Shown: positions 1 to 9,049 of the stretch, piece by piece | Layout: every line of letters starts with the position of its first letter | Numbering within the stretch: the first letter of the stretch is position 1 | Source of the DNA: Eubacteriaceae bacterium | Lineage (GTDB): Bacteria; Bacillota; Clostridia; Peptostreptococcales; Anaerovoracaceae | Reading direction: 5' to 3' | Assembly: GCA_902362435.1 (NCBI GenBank) | Contig: CABIWW010000001.1 | Coordinates: forward strand, 67,359 to 131,358 | Length of the DNA: 64,000 nucleotides | Program-made: the position numbers and the translations under genes | The notes under the pieces: generated by a model | What the model was told of the DNA's origin: nothing | Seen by the model: the letters and a program-made list of their open reading frames with translations, nothing else | Database searches by the model: none

Positions 1-156
1 GAGTTCAGAGTGAAAAAGGCAATGGCTGTCACAGGGCTTTACTCCATGGCGGATCTGCGAAACGCGCTGTCTGCTGCATATGAGGTGGATGAGAATATAA
101 AGACAGGACTTATGGAAGATTCTCTAGCACTGGAGTTTTTTATAGCGAAGCTGTAA
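1..156 (+). CDS. holA: DNA polymerase III delta subunit, C-terminal end (partial)
   Basis: The first 51 codons read in frame 1 to a TAA stop at 154-156; the gene begins before the window. The peptide has the pattern of the C-terminal collar domain of the clamp-loader delta subunit: a YSMADLRNAL stretch followed by EVDENIKTGLMEDSLALEFF, matching the family's usual 'D..IKtG..d..lalE..i' end. In the cell delta opens the beta sliding clamp for DNA polymerase III. Identification rests on this short tail only. It is followed by 224 bp holding the promoter of the next operon. Confidence 0.75.
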   Translation, partial: EFRVKKAMAVTGLYSMADLRNALSAAYEVDENIKTGLMEDSLALEFFIAKL

Positions 157-274
157 AAAAGTCCGGAAATATCTGAAATCACTCACGCGATTCCAAATTC
201 GCGCGGGGCGTATTTTATCTGAATTTGTTACGAAACCTATAAATTGTTTTATAGTGCCGTTGTTGTGCTACATG

Positions 275-303
275 TTGCGCGCCAGCGGTATTTTTGTTAT
301 AAT
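275..303 (+). promoter_or_regulatory. Promoter of the NAD(P)/ferredoxin oxidoreductase operon
   Basis: A TTGCGC -35-like box at 275-280 and a perfect TATAAT at 298-303 are separated by 17 bp. The transcript would have a leader of about 70 nt before the AGGAGG site of the first gene. The leader is AT-rich, with several TTGTGTAAAT/TTGTAAATAT-like stretches that could be a redox-regulator site, but no clean Rex palindrome is visible. Confidence 0.5.
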
Positions 304-380
304 AAAAACGTTCGAATTTTGTGTAAATATTGTAAATATGTTATTGTGTATCGTGTAAGTGTATTTTAGGAGGAACTAAC

Positions 381-899
381 ATGAGTGAAAATTGTTGTAG
401 CTGCGGTTGTTCTCAGAGCAGAGAAGAGCAGTTCAGGGAGCTTGCTCCTGTGCTGGAACAATACGCAAAAGTGCCAGGCAGTTTGATCACTATTCTGCAG
501 AAGACTCAGGATATCTACGGATATCTTTCAGTGGATGCTATAAACTATATATCTGAAGTGACAGGTATAAAGCCTGCGAAGATCTATGGTGTGGCTACTT
601 TTTACGCACAGTTCAGACTGAAGCCTGTAGGCAAATATCTGATCATGCTGTGTCAGGGTACCGCGTGCCACGTAAACGGTTCGGAGATGATCGAAGAAGC
701 TGTGTGCGAATATCTTGAGATCAAGGACGGAGAGACTACCGAAGACGGTATTTTCACGCTGAACAATGTGGCATGTCTCGGATGCTGTTCTCTGGCGCCT
801 GTAATGATGATAAAGAGTTCAGAAGGCGATGAGACATACGGAAATCTCACAAAAGATTCTGTAAAGAAGATCCTTGCTGAGATCAGAGAAAGGGCATAG
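381..899 (+). CDS. NuoE/HydC-like [2Fe-2S] subunit of a NAD-linked oxidoreductase
   Basis: A 172-residue thioredoxin-like [2Fe-2S] protein of the NuoE (24 kDa) family. The cluster ligands are visible as Cys91 and Cys96 (CQGTACHV) and Cys132 and Cys136 (CLGCC). An extra Cys-rich start (CCSCGC, residues 5-10) is unusual for respiratory NuoE. In soluble bifurcating enzymes (HydC, HndA, StnC) this subunit passes electrons to or from the NuoF-like flavoprotein, which is encoded 11 bp downstream. A strong AGGAGG site lies just before the ATG. With no other complex I subunits nearby, a soluble cytoplasmic complex is much likelier than respiratory complex I. Confidence 0.88.
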   Translation: MSENCCSCGCSQSREEQFRELAPVLEQYAKVPGSLITILQKTQDIYGYLSVDAINYISEVTGIKPAKIYGVATFYAQFRLKPVGKYLIMLCQGTACHVNGSEMIEEAVCEYLEIKDGETTEDGIFTLNNVACLGCCSLAPVMMIKSSEGDETYGNLTKDSVKKILAEIRERA

Positions 900-910
900 G
901 AGGTAGCGGA

Positions 911-2659
911 ATGAAAGTAGTAATCGGACAGGGAAGCTGCGGCGTGGCTACAGGAGCCAGGAAAACAGCGGCTGAATTCGAGAAACAGATAGCAGATAAG
1001 AATTTAGATATAAATGTCGGGATCACGGGATGCGTGGGAACATGTTATCTTGAACCGATCGTAGACATATATGATGATAACGGCGAAATGACAAGATACG
1101 TCAAGGTGCAGCCGGAAAAAGTCGAAAAAATCGTTGAGGAACACCTCGTCAACCACAAGGTGGCAGAGGAATATGCGATCTCTGATGAAGACAAGCAGTT
1201 TGTCGGCAGGCAGCAGAGAGTCGTTCTCAGAAACTGCGGTGTGATAAATCCTGAGGATATAGAGGAATATGTTGCCGCAGACGGATACAAGGCTATAGAA
1301 AAAGTGCTTTCTTCTATGACTCCGGATGAAGTAATAGAAGAAATAAAAATATCAGGACTCAGAGGCAGAGGCGGCGCAGGCTTCCCTACCTGGTTCAAGT
1401 GGAACGCTGCAAAGCAGAGCCCGGGAAACGAAAAGTATCTCGTATGCAATGCCGACGAGGGAGACCCGGGCGCATTCATGGACAGATCAGTCCTCGAGGG
1501 AGACCCGCATTCACTGCTTGAAGGAATGATCATAGGCGGTTATGCGATGGGAGCGAACCACGGCGTGATCTACTGCCGTGCAGAGTATCCGCTCGCGATC
1601 AAGAGACTTGAGATCGCAATGGCCCAGGCAAGAGAAAAAGGATTCCTCGGAAAGAACATATTCGGATCGGGATTTGACTTCGATATCTACATCAAAGCCG
1701 GTGCGGGCGCATTCGTGTGCGGTGAGGAGACTGCACTGATAGCTTCACTGGAAGGTGAGAGAGGTATGCCTAGACTCAAGCCGCCGTTCCCGGCAGCAAA
1801 GGGATTCTGGCAGAAGCCTACAGATATAAACAACGTTGAGACGCTGGCTAACGTTCCGTGGATCATCTTCAACGGCGGTGCCGCATTCGGTGCGATGGGA
1901 ACCGAAAAGAGCAAAGGTACGAAGGTATTCGCTCTCGCAGGAAAGATCAAGAAGGGCGGACTCGTAGAAGTGCCTATGGGCCTTACGCTCAACGACGTGA
2001 TCTTCGGCATAGGCGGAGGAATCAAGAAGGACAGGCAGTTCAAGGCTGTACAGATGGGAGGTCCGTCAGGCGGATGTATCCCTGCACACCTGATCGAAAC
2101 ACCTGTAACTTATGAAGATATAAACAAGACAGGCGCTATCGTAGGATCCGGCGGTATGATCGTAATGGACGAGGATACATGCATGGTAGACATGGCAAGA
2201 TACTTCCTCAACTTTACAAGAGACGAATCATGCGGAAAGTGCAACTACTGCAGGATAGGAACGAAGAGAATGTTGGAGATCCTGGAGAGGATCACTGAAG
2301 GCGAGGGAAAAGACGGAGACATCGAGCTTCTGGAAGAGCTTGCAATGAAGATAAAGGACGGCTCTATGTGCGGACTCGGTCAGACTGCGCCTAATCCTGT
2401 ACTGACTACGATAAAGTATTTCAGAAATGAATACGAAGATCATATCTACAACAAGAAATGTACTGCAGCATCATGCAAAGCGCTCGTTACATATACGATC
2501 ACAGATGCATGCAAAGGCTGCACATTATGCTCAAAGAAATGTCCTGTCGGAGCTATTTCCGGCAGCGTAAAGGAAAAGCATGTCATCGATCAGGACAAGT
2601 GCATCAAGTGCGGCAAGTGTCTTGAAACATGCAAATTCGGAGCCATAGAGAAGAAATAA
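911..2659 (+). CDS. NuoF/HydB-like NADH-binding FMN and iron-sulfur subunit
   Basis: 582 residues, longer than respiratory NuoF because of extensions at both ends, as in HydB/HndC/StnB. The order is: an N-terminal thioredoxin-like segment (residues 1-85); the NADH/FMN domain with GRGGAGFPTWFKWN and CNADEGDPGAFMDR; the [4Fe-4S] motif ESCGKCNYCRIGTKRM; and a C-terminal 2[4Fe-4S] ferredoxin (CKGCTLCSKKCP and CIKCGKCLETC). It should bind NAD(H) at FMN and distribute electrons over the clusters; in bifurcating homologues this is where NAD(H) and ferredoxin chemistry meet. The gene follows the NuoE-like gene with an AGGAGG site and precedes the fused third subunit by 18 bp. Confidence 0.88.
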   Translation: MKVVIGQGSCGVATGARKTAAEFEKQIADKNLDINVGITGCVGTCYLEPIVDIYDDNGEMTRYVKVQPEKVEKIVEEHLVNHKVAEEYAISDEDKQFVGRQQRVVLRNCGVINPEDIEEYVAADGYKAIEKVLSSMTPDEVIEEIKISGLRGRGGAGFPTWFKWNAAKQSPGNEKYLVCNADEGDPGAFMDRSVLEGDPHSLLEGMIIGGYAMGANHGVIYCRAEYPLAIKRLEIAMAQAREKGFLGKNIFGSGFDFDIYIKAGAGAFVCGEETALIASLEGERGMPRLKPPFPAAKGFWQKPTDINNVETLANVPWIIFNGGAAFGAMGTEKSKGTKVFALAGKIKKGGLVEVPMGLTLNDVIFGIGGGIKKDRQFKAVQMGGPSGGCIPAHLIETPVTYEDINKTGAIVGSGGMIVMDEDTCMVDMARYFLNFTRDESCGKCNYCRIGTKRMLEILERITEGEGKDGDIELLEELAMKIKDGSMCGLGQTAPNPVLTTIKYFRNEYEDHIYNKKCTAASCKALVTYTITDACKGCTLCSKKCPVGAISGSVKEKHVIDQDKCIKCGKCLETCKFGAIEKK

Positions 2660-2677
2660 GGGAGGAGGAAAAGAAAA

Positions 2678-5600
2678 ATGAACAAGTTCAGACTTAATAT
2701 AAACGGCAAAGAAGTTACAGGATTTCCTGGTCAGACTATCCTTGAAGTTGCCAGAGAAAATGACATTTTCATTCCAACTCTCTGCTTCGATGAAAGAACC
2801 AGGATATACGGCTCGTGCGGCCTTTGCATGTGCGAGATGGAGGGCAACCCTAAGCTGTGGAAGGCATGTGCGACTGAGATCGCTCCGGGAATGGTGATCC
2901 GCACGGATACAGAGAGGGTCATCGAATCGAGAAAGACGAACCTCGAGCTGCTGCTTTCGAACCACCAGGGAGACTGCAGACCGCCTTGCGTACTGGCATG
3001 CCCTGCACAGACAGACTGTCAGGGATATGTAGGTCTCATCGCCAACGGCGAGTATGAAGCGGCTCTTGAGCTGGTCAAGGACAAGGTGCCGCTCCCGGCG
3101 TCACTGGGAAGAGTATGTCCGCATCCATGTGAAAAGGAATGCAGGAGAGGTCTCGTAGACGAGCCTATCTCGATACAGTGGCTCAAGCGTTTCGTAGCCG
3201 ATCAGGATCTGGCAGACGAAGACGTGTTCATCCCTGAGTGCGACCCTGATACAGGAAAGAGAGTAGCGATCATAGGCGGCGGCCCTATGGGTTTGTCGGC
3301 AGCGTACTTCCTCAGACAGATGGGTCACGAGGTGACGATATTCGAAGCGATGCCTAAGGCAGGCGGTATGCTGAGATACGGCATCCCTGAGTACAGACTG
3401 CCAAAGGCTGTGCTTGACGAGGAAATTTTCACCATCCAGAGAATGGGTGTTGAGATAGTGACAGATACGAAGATCGGCAAGGATATCCCGTTCGAAACTG
3501 TTAAAGAAGATTTTGACGCAGTGCTGCTCGGCATAGGAGCATGGATCTCGACAGGAGTCGGATGCAAGGGCGAGGATGCTGCAGGAGTCATCGGCGGTAT
3601 CGACTTCCTCAGGAAAGTGGTAAGAAACGAAGAGATCGAACTCGGAGAGAAAGTAGCGATCGTCGGCGGCGGAAACACTGCCATGGACGCGTGCAGAACT
3701 GCCGTGAGACTCGGAGCAAAGGAAGTCTACAATATTTACAGAAGAACGAAGGATGAAATGCCGGCTGACATGGTCGAGATCGAAGAGGCAGAGGAAGAAG
3801 GCGTTATCTTCAAGAACCTTACGAACCCTCTCGAAGTAGTCAAGGACGAAAACGGACATGTAAAAGAAGTAGTGCTGCAGGTGATGGAACTCGGCGAGCC
3901 TGACGAGTCAGGCAGAAGAAGGCCGATACCTGTAGAAGGAAAGACAGAAACGATAGCGATCGACACTATGATACTGGCTATAGGTCAGGCTGTAGACGCA
4001 TCGATATTCGAATGCGACAAGACGAGAAAGAACGCGATCGCATACGATAAAGAGACATTCATGACAAGCATACCCGGCGTATTTGCAGGAGGAGACTGCG
4101 GTAACGACAAGATCTCGATCGCGGTTGAAGCTATCGCAGATGCGAGAAAGGTTGCGGACAGCATAGATGCGTACCTCGACGGCGAAGTTATCAGATACGA
4201 GAAACCGTTCTTCGTTGAGAGGGATGATATAACGGAGATGACTTTCGAAGACAGAGAAAGACTTTGCAGACCTGAAATGCCTCAGCTCAGCGCAGAAGAG
4301 CGCAAGGGCAACTTCAGCGAAGTCATCCCTGACGGATACACTGCAGAGCAGGCAGAGGCAGAGGCTATGAGATGTCTCGAGTGCGGATGCCACGACTACT
4401 TCGAATGCAAGCTGATAGATTTCGCACATCAGTACGACGTTCATCCTGAGAGACTTGCAGGTGACAAGAACCTCGTGGAATACGAGGATGCTCATCCGTT
4501 CATCGTGAGAGACCCTAACAAGTGCATACTCTGCGGCCTTTGCGTGAGAGTCTGCGACGAAGTTATGGGCGTAGGCGCGTTAGGTCTCGTGAACAGAGGA
4601 TTCGACACTGTCGTGAAGCCGAACCTCGAAAAACCGCTCATCGAATCGGGATGTATCTCATGCGGACAGTGCGTGAGCGTGTGCCCGACAGGCGCTCTGC
4701 AGGAAAGAACGACAATGATAAAGGAAACACCTGTTGCAGCGGTAGAGACGGATACGACATGCTCGTACTGCTCGGTAGGATGCAGCCTCAAGCTGGAATC
4801 ATATGCTGACATGCTGATAAAGGCAAACCCTGACAGAGAAGGCACAGTCAATGCAGGTCTGGCATGCGGCAAAGGCAAATGGGGATTCGACTGTTCGATG
4901 CTCGAAGACAAGCTGGAAGAGCCTCTTGTAAAGGATGCAGACGGCTTCAGAGAGACGGATTATCATGAAGCTCTCGTACTTATCGCAAAGAGATGCCAGT
5001 CTACAGGCGCGAAGTACACGAAGGATGCGATCGGTGTTGCGATCTCAGACAGATATACAAATGAAGAAGCTTACGCTATAAAGACTATGGCGGAAGATAT
5101 GGGTGCAAAGGTGTTCTGCATGAACAGCAGAAAGAGCGGTATCGCTCAGGTCATCGGACACGACGCATCACCTAATACGATAGATGAGCTCCTGTCGACA
5201 GAAGTGATAATCGCGGCAGGGTTCAACGCAGCAGACAATCCTGTTATACAGCTCAAGCTCAAGCAGGCTGCAGAGAGAGGTGCAAAGGTGATCCTGATAA
5301 ATCCTGAAGATTACCCTCAGGATATGAGTTACCTTGCAAAGGAGATCTACACTGCAAATGATCTCAGATTCATCAGAGAGATCGCGAAGGCAGTGGCAGA
5401 CAGCGGCAAAGGCACTGCAAAGGCAGGCTTTGAAGCATTCGCAGAAAGCCTTAAGGATGTAAAGGTAGGCGAAGAGGCTCAGGCTGTAGCTGATATGTAT
5501 CTGAACGCTAAAAAGGCGATGATCGTATTCAATCAGAACCTGATCACAGAGGATGCGGCAGCATTGCTCGCGGATATCGCACTGGCAAGCGGTCATATCG

Positions 5601-6187
5601 GAAGCCCTAGAGACGGTATACTTCAGGTAAAAGCGAAGAACAATTCTCAGGGACTCGTAGACCTCGGAATAACTGCAGGCGCAGAGGCTCTGGAAGGAGT
5701 GAAGGCGCTGGTGGTATTCGGTGAAGAGGCTGATATCGACACCGATGCTCTCGAGTTCCTCGCAGTATGCGATACACACATGACTCCGCTTGCAGCGAAG
5801 GCAGATGTAGTGATCCCTGGAACAGGCTTTGCATCGACTGACGGTACTTATACGAATACAGAGAGAAGACTGCAGCTCGTTCAGGCAGCGATCGATGAAA
5901 ACATCGAGCTCAGCAACTGGGAAGTGGCAGCAGAGATCTCCCATATATTCGAGATAGAGCACGACTGGGAAGACACTGAAGATATTTCCATGGAAATGAA
6001 CGATAAGGTACCAGCATACAAGTATGCTGAGATAGATGAGGTGCTTGGCGGAGTGCTGGTTCCGACAGCTGAAGCGAAACTCGTTGCAGTAGCTGATGGA
6101 AAGTTCGCAGATCCGATCAAGTGCACTGACAGCCTTATGAATGTGATCGCGGAAAGACTTCCGAAACCGGCAAATCCTACAGCATAG
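2678..6187 (+). CDS. Fusion of ferredoxin, NfnB/GltD-like flavoprotein and degenerate formate-dehydrogenase-like domain
   Basis: 1169 residues. Modules in order: a [2Fe-2S] ferredoxin fold (Cys36, 47, 50, 64); a cysteine-rich linker (Cys100, 104, 108, 114, then VCPHPCEKEC); a GltD/NfnB-like domain with an FAD Rossmann motif (AIIGGGPMGLSAAYF, near 200) and a nucleotide motif (AIVGGGNTAMDACR, near 330); a CLECGC cluster; two [4Fe-4S] motifs (CILCGLCVRVC, CISCGQCVSVC); and a NuoG/FdhA-like part beginning CSYCSVGC and continuing to the C-terminus. In FdhA a catalytic Sec or Cys lies in an R-x-C/U-H motif; here that position reads CMNSRKSG, so formate oxidation is unlikely. With the two upstream subunits this resembles the Stn (Sporomusa-type Nfn) or related transhydrogenases, coupling NADH, NADPH and ferredoxin. 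The exact reaction is inferred. A terminator follows. Confidence 0.8.
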   Translation: MNKFRLNINGKEVTGFPGQTILEVARENDIFIPTLCFDERTRIYGSCGLCMCEMEGNPKLWKACATEIAPGMVIRTDTERVIESRKTNLELLLSNHQGDCRPPCVLACPAQTDCQGYVGLIANGEYEAALELVKDKVPLPASLGRVCPHPCEKECRRGLVDEPISIQWLKRFVADQDLADEDVFIPECDPDTGKRVAIIGGGPMGLSAAYFLRQMGHEVTIFEAMPKAGGMLRYGIPEYRLPKAVLDEEIFTIQRMGVEIVTDTKIGKDIPFETVKEDFDAVLLGIGAWISTGVGCKGEDAAGVIGGIDFLRKVVRNEEIELGEKVAIVGGGNTAMDACRTAVRLGAKEVYNIYRRTKDEMPADMVEIEEAEEEGVIFKNLTNPLEVVKDENGHVKEVVLQVMELGEPDESGRRRPIPVEGKTETIAIDTMILAIGQAVDASIFECDKTRKNAIAYDKETFMTSIPGVFAGGDCGNDKISIAVEAIADARKVADSIDAYLDGEVIRYEKPFFVERDDITEMTFEDRERLCRPEMPQLSAEERKGNFSEVIPDGYTAEQAEAEAMRCLECGCHDYFECKLIDFAHQYDVHPERLAGDKNLVEYEDAHPFIVRDPNKCILCGLCVRVCDEVMGVGALGLVNRGFDTVVKPNLEKPLIESGCISCGQCVSVCPTGALQERTTMIKETPVAAVETDTTCSYCSVGCSLKLESYADMLIKANPDREGTVNAGLACGKGKWGFDCSMLEDKLEEPLVKDADGFRETDYHEALVLIAKRCQSTGAKYTKDAIGVAISDRYTNEEAYAIKTMAEDMGAKVFCMNSRKSGIAQVIGHDASPNTIDELLSTEVIIAAGFNAADNPVIQLKLKQAAERGAKVILINPEDYPQDMSYLAKEIYTANDLRFIREIAKAVADSGKGTAKAGFEAFAESLKDVKVGEEAQAVADMYLNAKKAMIVFNQNLITEDAAALLADIALASGHIGSPRDGILQVKAKNNSQGLVDLGITAGAEALEGVKALVVFGEEADIDTDALEFLAVCDTHMTPLAAKADVVIPGTGFASTDGTYTNTERRLQLVQAAIDENIELSNWEVAAEISHIFEIEHDWEDTEDISMEMNDKVPAYKYAEIDEVLGGVLVPTAEAKLVAVADGKFADPIKCTDSLMNVIAERLPKPANPTA

Positions 6188-6272
6188 GCGCATATTGCTG
6201 TGAGCCGGACCTTTTCCTGCATGACAGCAGGGAAATAGATGTATTAAATAAAGAACATACGATACACTTTAA

Positions 6273-6314
6273 AAAAGAGCGTTGCATGATGTTTATATCA
6301 TGCAGCGCTCTTTT
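6273..6314. terminator. Bidirectional intrinsic terminator between convergent operons
   Basis: An 18-bp inverted repeat (6273-6290 with 6297-6314, one G-U pair, 6-nt loop) begins with an A run and ends with a T run. It can therefore stop both the rightward oxidoreductase operon and the leftward CoA-transferase operon. Confidence 0.85.
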
Positions 6315-6377
6315 GCAATGTGCGTCAGCAGAATCATACCGGTTTTGCCGGATATGAATGGATCATTTTCCGTATAG

Positions 6378-7958
6378 TTACTTTTTCAGTGATATCCCCA
6401 TCTTCTCCGGTCGGAACAGTCTTTCGTCCATTAGCCTGAGGTCTTTCGAAATGACCGGAGTGAAATCCATTTTGCCGAGGATATCTTTTTCGAGGTCGGC
6501 TCCGGGAGCGATCTCTATAAGGGTCAGCCCTTCAGGCAGGAGTGCGAACACGGCGCGCTCGGTGATGTATATCACGTGCTGTTTCCCCTTGTCCAGCGAG
6601 TTTTCGCCGGAGAAGGTGATGTGGTCGACGTGCTCCCTGAACTTGATGTGCGGCCCGTCCTTGACGATATTCAGCTTTCCGTCCTCTATGCGCATATCGC
6701 TTTTTCCGGCTGTGAATGTACCCATGAAGCATATGTTCTTGGCTCCCTGCGTGATATTGATGAATCCGCCGGGGCCCGGCACCTTTCCTGCAAATCTCGA
6801 AACATTGACGTTGCCGTGCATGTCGATCTCCGCAGATCCGAGGCATGCGTAGTCTATGCCGCCGCCGTCGTAAAAGTCGAACATATCGGGCTGCTTGAGG
6901 ATCGCGTCAGGGTTGTATGCCGCGCCTGTCGCGATGCCGGGAGCAGGTACTCCGCCCATCACGCCGGACTCGATGCTGGCAGAAACCTTTTCGATCAGGC
7001 CCTCCTCGTTTAGTATGCTGGAGACATTCATCGGAACGCCGATACCCAGGTTGATGAAAGAGTCTTCCTTTATTTCGAATACACCCCGCCTGCATATTAT
7101 CTTTTCGGGACTGAGCGGTATGCTTTTGATTTCCTCGAGCTGTATCTTCTCGTCGCCGCACCACGAATCGATCGGATCAGGCAGTCCTTCGATGAAGTGC
7201 TGGCCTGTGTTTCCGGGAGAGCCGAGTATCACGTAGTCGACGAGGGTGGATGGCACCGTCACCTGCTGAGGGTGGATAGTTCCGTGTTCTACGATCTCAT
7301 CGACCTGTACCATCACGATACCGCCGGAATTCCTGGCTGCGGTGGCCATTTCCAGCTGCTCGAGATGCATCGCTTCCTTTTCGAGCGATATGTTGCCCTT
7401 TTTATCGGCTTTTGATCCCTTGATGATCGCGATGTCTATGGAAAAGGCAGGGTAGAACAGGCAGTCGGAGCCGTTGAGCTGTATCAGCTGCACGGGACGC
7501 TCGTCGCATGCCTTTGCCGCGTCGTTGATGCAGCCGCCGTCTATGCGAGGGTCGACGAATGTCTTCATGCCGACTTCTGTGATGATCCCGGGCTTTCCTG
7601 ATGCGATCGCACGCATCATGTGGGAAAGAACGCCTTGCGGTATCATGAAGCACGGGAAGGCGTCTTCCGTTATCAGAGGATATATTTTGTTTGCGAGACT
7701 CAGGTTGCTGCAGAGAAATCTGCGCATCAGGCCCTTGTGTGCGAAATGATTGATACCGCGGTCTTTGCCGTCACCGCCGATACCGGCAACGTTCACGACT
7801 GAAAGCGATGACGGATGTCCTTCGCGTACGAACCTCGACTCGATCTCTCCCAGTATGTCGTCTGCGAGACAGAAACTGATGAATGCATCGATCGCCACGG
7901 TCGAACCGTCAGGTATCATAGATGCAGCTTCTTTTGCGTTGATGAATTTTACAGTCAT
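6378..7958 (-). CDS. Acyl-CoA:acetate/3-ketoacid-type family I CoA-transferase
   Basis: 526 residues, the length expected when the alpha and beta halves of a family I CoA-transferase are fused. The N-terminal half carries the CoA-transferase glycine-rich pattern (VNVAGIGGDG). The C-terminal half has FINLGIGVPMNV followed by SIESGVMGGVPAPG, in which the Glu of ESG is the expected covalent thioester residue. It moves CoA between a short acyl-CoA and a free acid such as acetate. The real substrate cannot be told; propionate/lactate- and acetoacetate-type enzymes share these motifs. The gene lies 44 bp downstream of a crotonase on the same strand, which suggests a shared fermentation or beta-oxidation-like step. 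The start has a GAAAGG site. Confidence 0.85.
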   Translation of the reverse strand: MTVKFINAKEAASMIPDGSTVAIDAFISFCLADDILGEIESRFVREGHPSSLSVVNVAGIGGDGKDRGINHFAHKGLMRRFLCSNLSLANKIYPLITEDAFPCFMIPQGVLSHMMRAIASGKPGIITEVGMKTFVDPRIDGGCINDAAKACDERPVQLIQLNGSDCLFYPAFSIDIAIIKGSKADKKGNISLEKEAMHLEQLEMATAARNSGGIVMVQVDEIVEHGTIHPQQVTVPSTLVDYVILGSPGNTGQHFIEGLPDPIDSWCGDEKIQLEEIKSIPLSPEKIICRRGVFEIKEDSFINLGIGVPMNVSSILNEEGLIEKVSASIESGVMGGVPAPGIATGAAYNPDAILKQPDMFDFYDGGGIDYACLGSAEIDMHGNVNVSRFAGKVPGPGGFINITQGAKNICFMGTFTAGKSDMRIEDGKLNIVKDGPHIKFREHVDHITFSGENSLDKGKQHVIYITERAVFALLPEGLTLIEIAPGADLEKDILGKMDFTPVISKDLRLMDERLFRPEKMGISLKK

Positions 7959-8002
7959 ATCTTACCTTTCAAGTTTTCAACTATGTTCGGACAGATTTAT
8001 AT

Positions 8003-8779
8003 CTATCTGTTTTTAAAGTGTATCTCCTTTTTCTTTTCGAGGAAAGCGCCCATGCCGGTCTTCTGGTCTTCCGTCGCAAAAAGTGCGCTGAAGTTTTCTC
8101 TCTCAAAGAGGCAGCCGCTCTGTATGCTCATGTGATCCGACGCGTTGATCGAGCGCTTTGCGGCGCGGACAGCCAGCTGTCCGTTTTTTTCTATGTCGTG
8201 GCAGAGAGCCAGTGCCTCGTCTGTCAGGCTGCCTTGGGACGTGACGCGGTTCACGAGTCTGAGTTCCTTTGCTGTCTGCGCATCGATTATCTTCGCTGTG
8301 TAGATCATCTCTTTTGCGGCGCCGGTACCTATGAGGCGAGGAAGTCTCTGAGTGCCGCCGGATCCGCATATCACACCCAGGCCGGTCTCGGGAAGTCCCA
8401 TCTTCGCATTTTCACTTGCAAGCCGTATGTCACATGCCATGGCAAGCTCGAGACCTCCGCCCAGTGCATAGCCGTTTATCGCGGCGATCACAGGTTTGTC
8501 CATGTTCTCTATCCTCATGCAAAGGTCGCACGCGAGTGCAGCCCAGGGCATGATGGACATCTCGTCTTTTTCGTACATTTCAGAGATGTCGGCGCCTGCG
8601 ATGAAGGATTTTCCCGAACCTGTGATGATGATCGTATAGATATCGGGATCAGATTCAGCCCGGTCAAGCGTTTCGTTTATCTCTGCGATGAATTTTTCAC
8701 ACAGCGCGTTGAGAGTTTCCTGCCTGTTCAGCGTTATCAGGGCAGTATGCCCGTTTTTTTCGTATATTATGCTGCCCAT
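8003..8779 (-). CDS. Enoyl-CoA hydratase/isomerase (crotonase) family protein
   Basis: 258 residues, the usual crotonase length. The oxyanion-hole segments are visible (SFIAGADISEM and YALGGGLELAMACDIRLAS). Both acidic positions of classical hydratases appear to be present: the Glu in GGGLELAM and the Glu in GLPETGLG. The following loop reads VICGSGGTQRLPR instead of the common IPGAGGTQRL. It probably hydrates a short 2-enoyl-CoA such as crotonyl-CoA, though isomerase members look alike. It is the first gene of a two-gene minus-strand operon with the CoA-transferase; a strong AGGAGG site precedes its ATG. The 270-bp divergent region upstream has AT-rich TATAAT-like boxes facing this gene, without a clear -35. 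Confidence 0.85.
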   Translation of the reverse strand: MGSIIYEKNGHTALITLNRQETLNALCEKFIAEINETLDRAESDPDIYTIIITGSGKSFIAGADISEMYEKDEMSIMPWAALACDLCMRIENMDKPVIAAINGYALGGGLELAMACDIRLASENAKMGLPETGLGVICGSGGTQRLPRLIGTGAAKEMIYTAKIIDAQTAKELRLVNRVTSQGSLTDEALALCHDIEKNGQLAVRAAKRSINASDHMSIQSGCLFERENFSALFATEDQKTGMGAFLEKKKEIHFKNR

Positions 8780-9049
8780 TTAGCACACCTCCTGAGGTCA
8801 GCTCTTTATGTATCCATATTCAAAGTCAGTATTATAATTATAACATAAACTCTGCGGGAAAAGAAAAGGAAAGTGCGTCATAAAGAAAACGTGCATCTTT
8901 ACATAATAAACATATTAGTGCGACGTATTCTTCAATTTATATTGTCATAATCTTTATATAAATGTAAAATAGTAGGAAAGATCATAGGCGGTCTTTGTGA
9001 GCCTAAATACAGTAGTAAGGAGAATGCGGGGCGGTTCAGCCGTGCGGTC

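Noticed and set aside
381..6187. Respiratory complex I or a complete [FeFe] hydrogenase operon
   Set aside because: Only NuoE- and NuoF-like genes plus a fused NfnB/FdhA-like gene are present. There is no membrane subunit and no H-cluster motif in any of the proteins.
4755..6187. Functional selenocysteine formate dehydrogenase
   Set aside because: There is no in-frame TGA and no Cys-His motif at the active-site position; the frame is open to the normal TAA stop.
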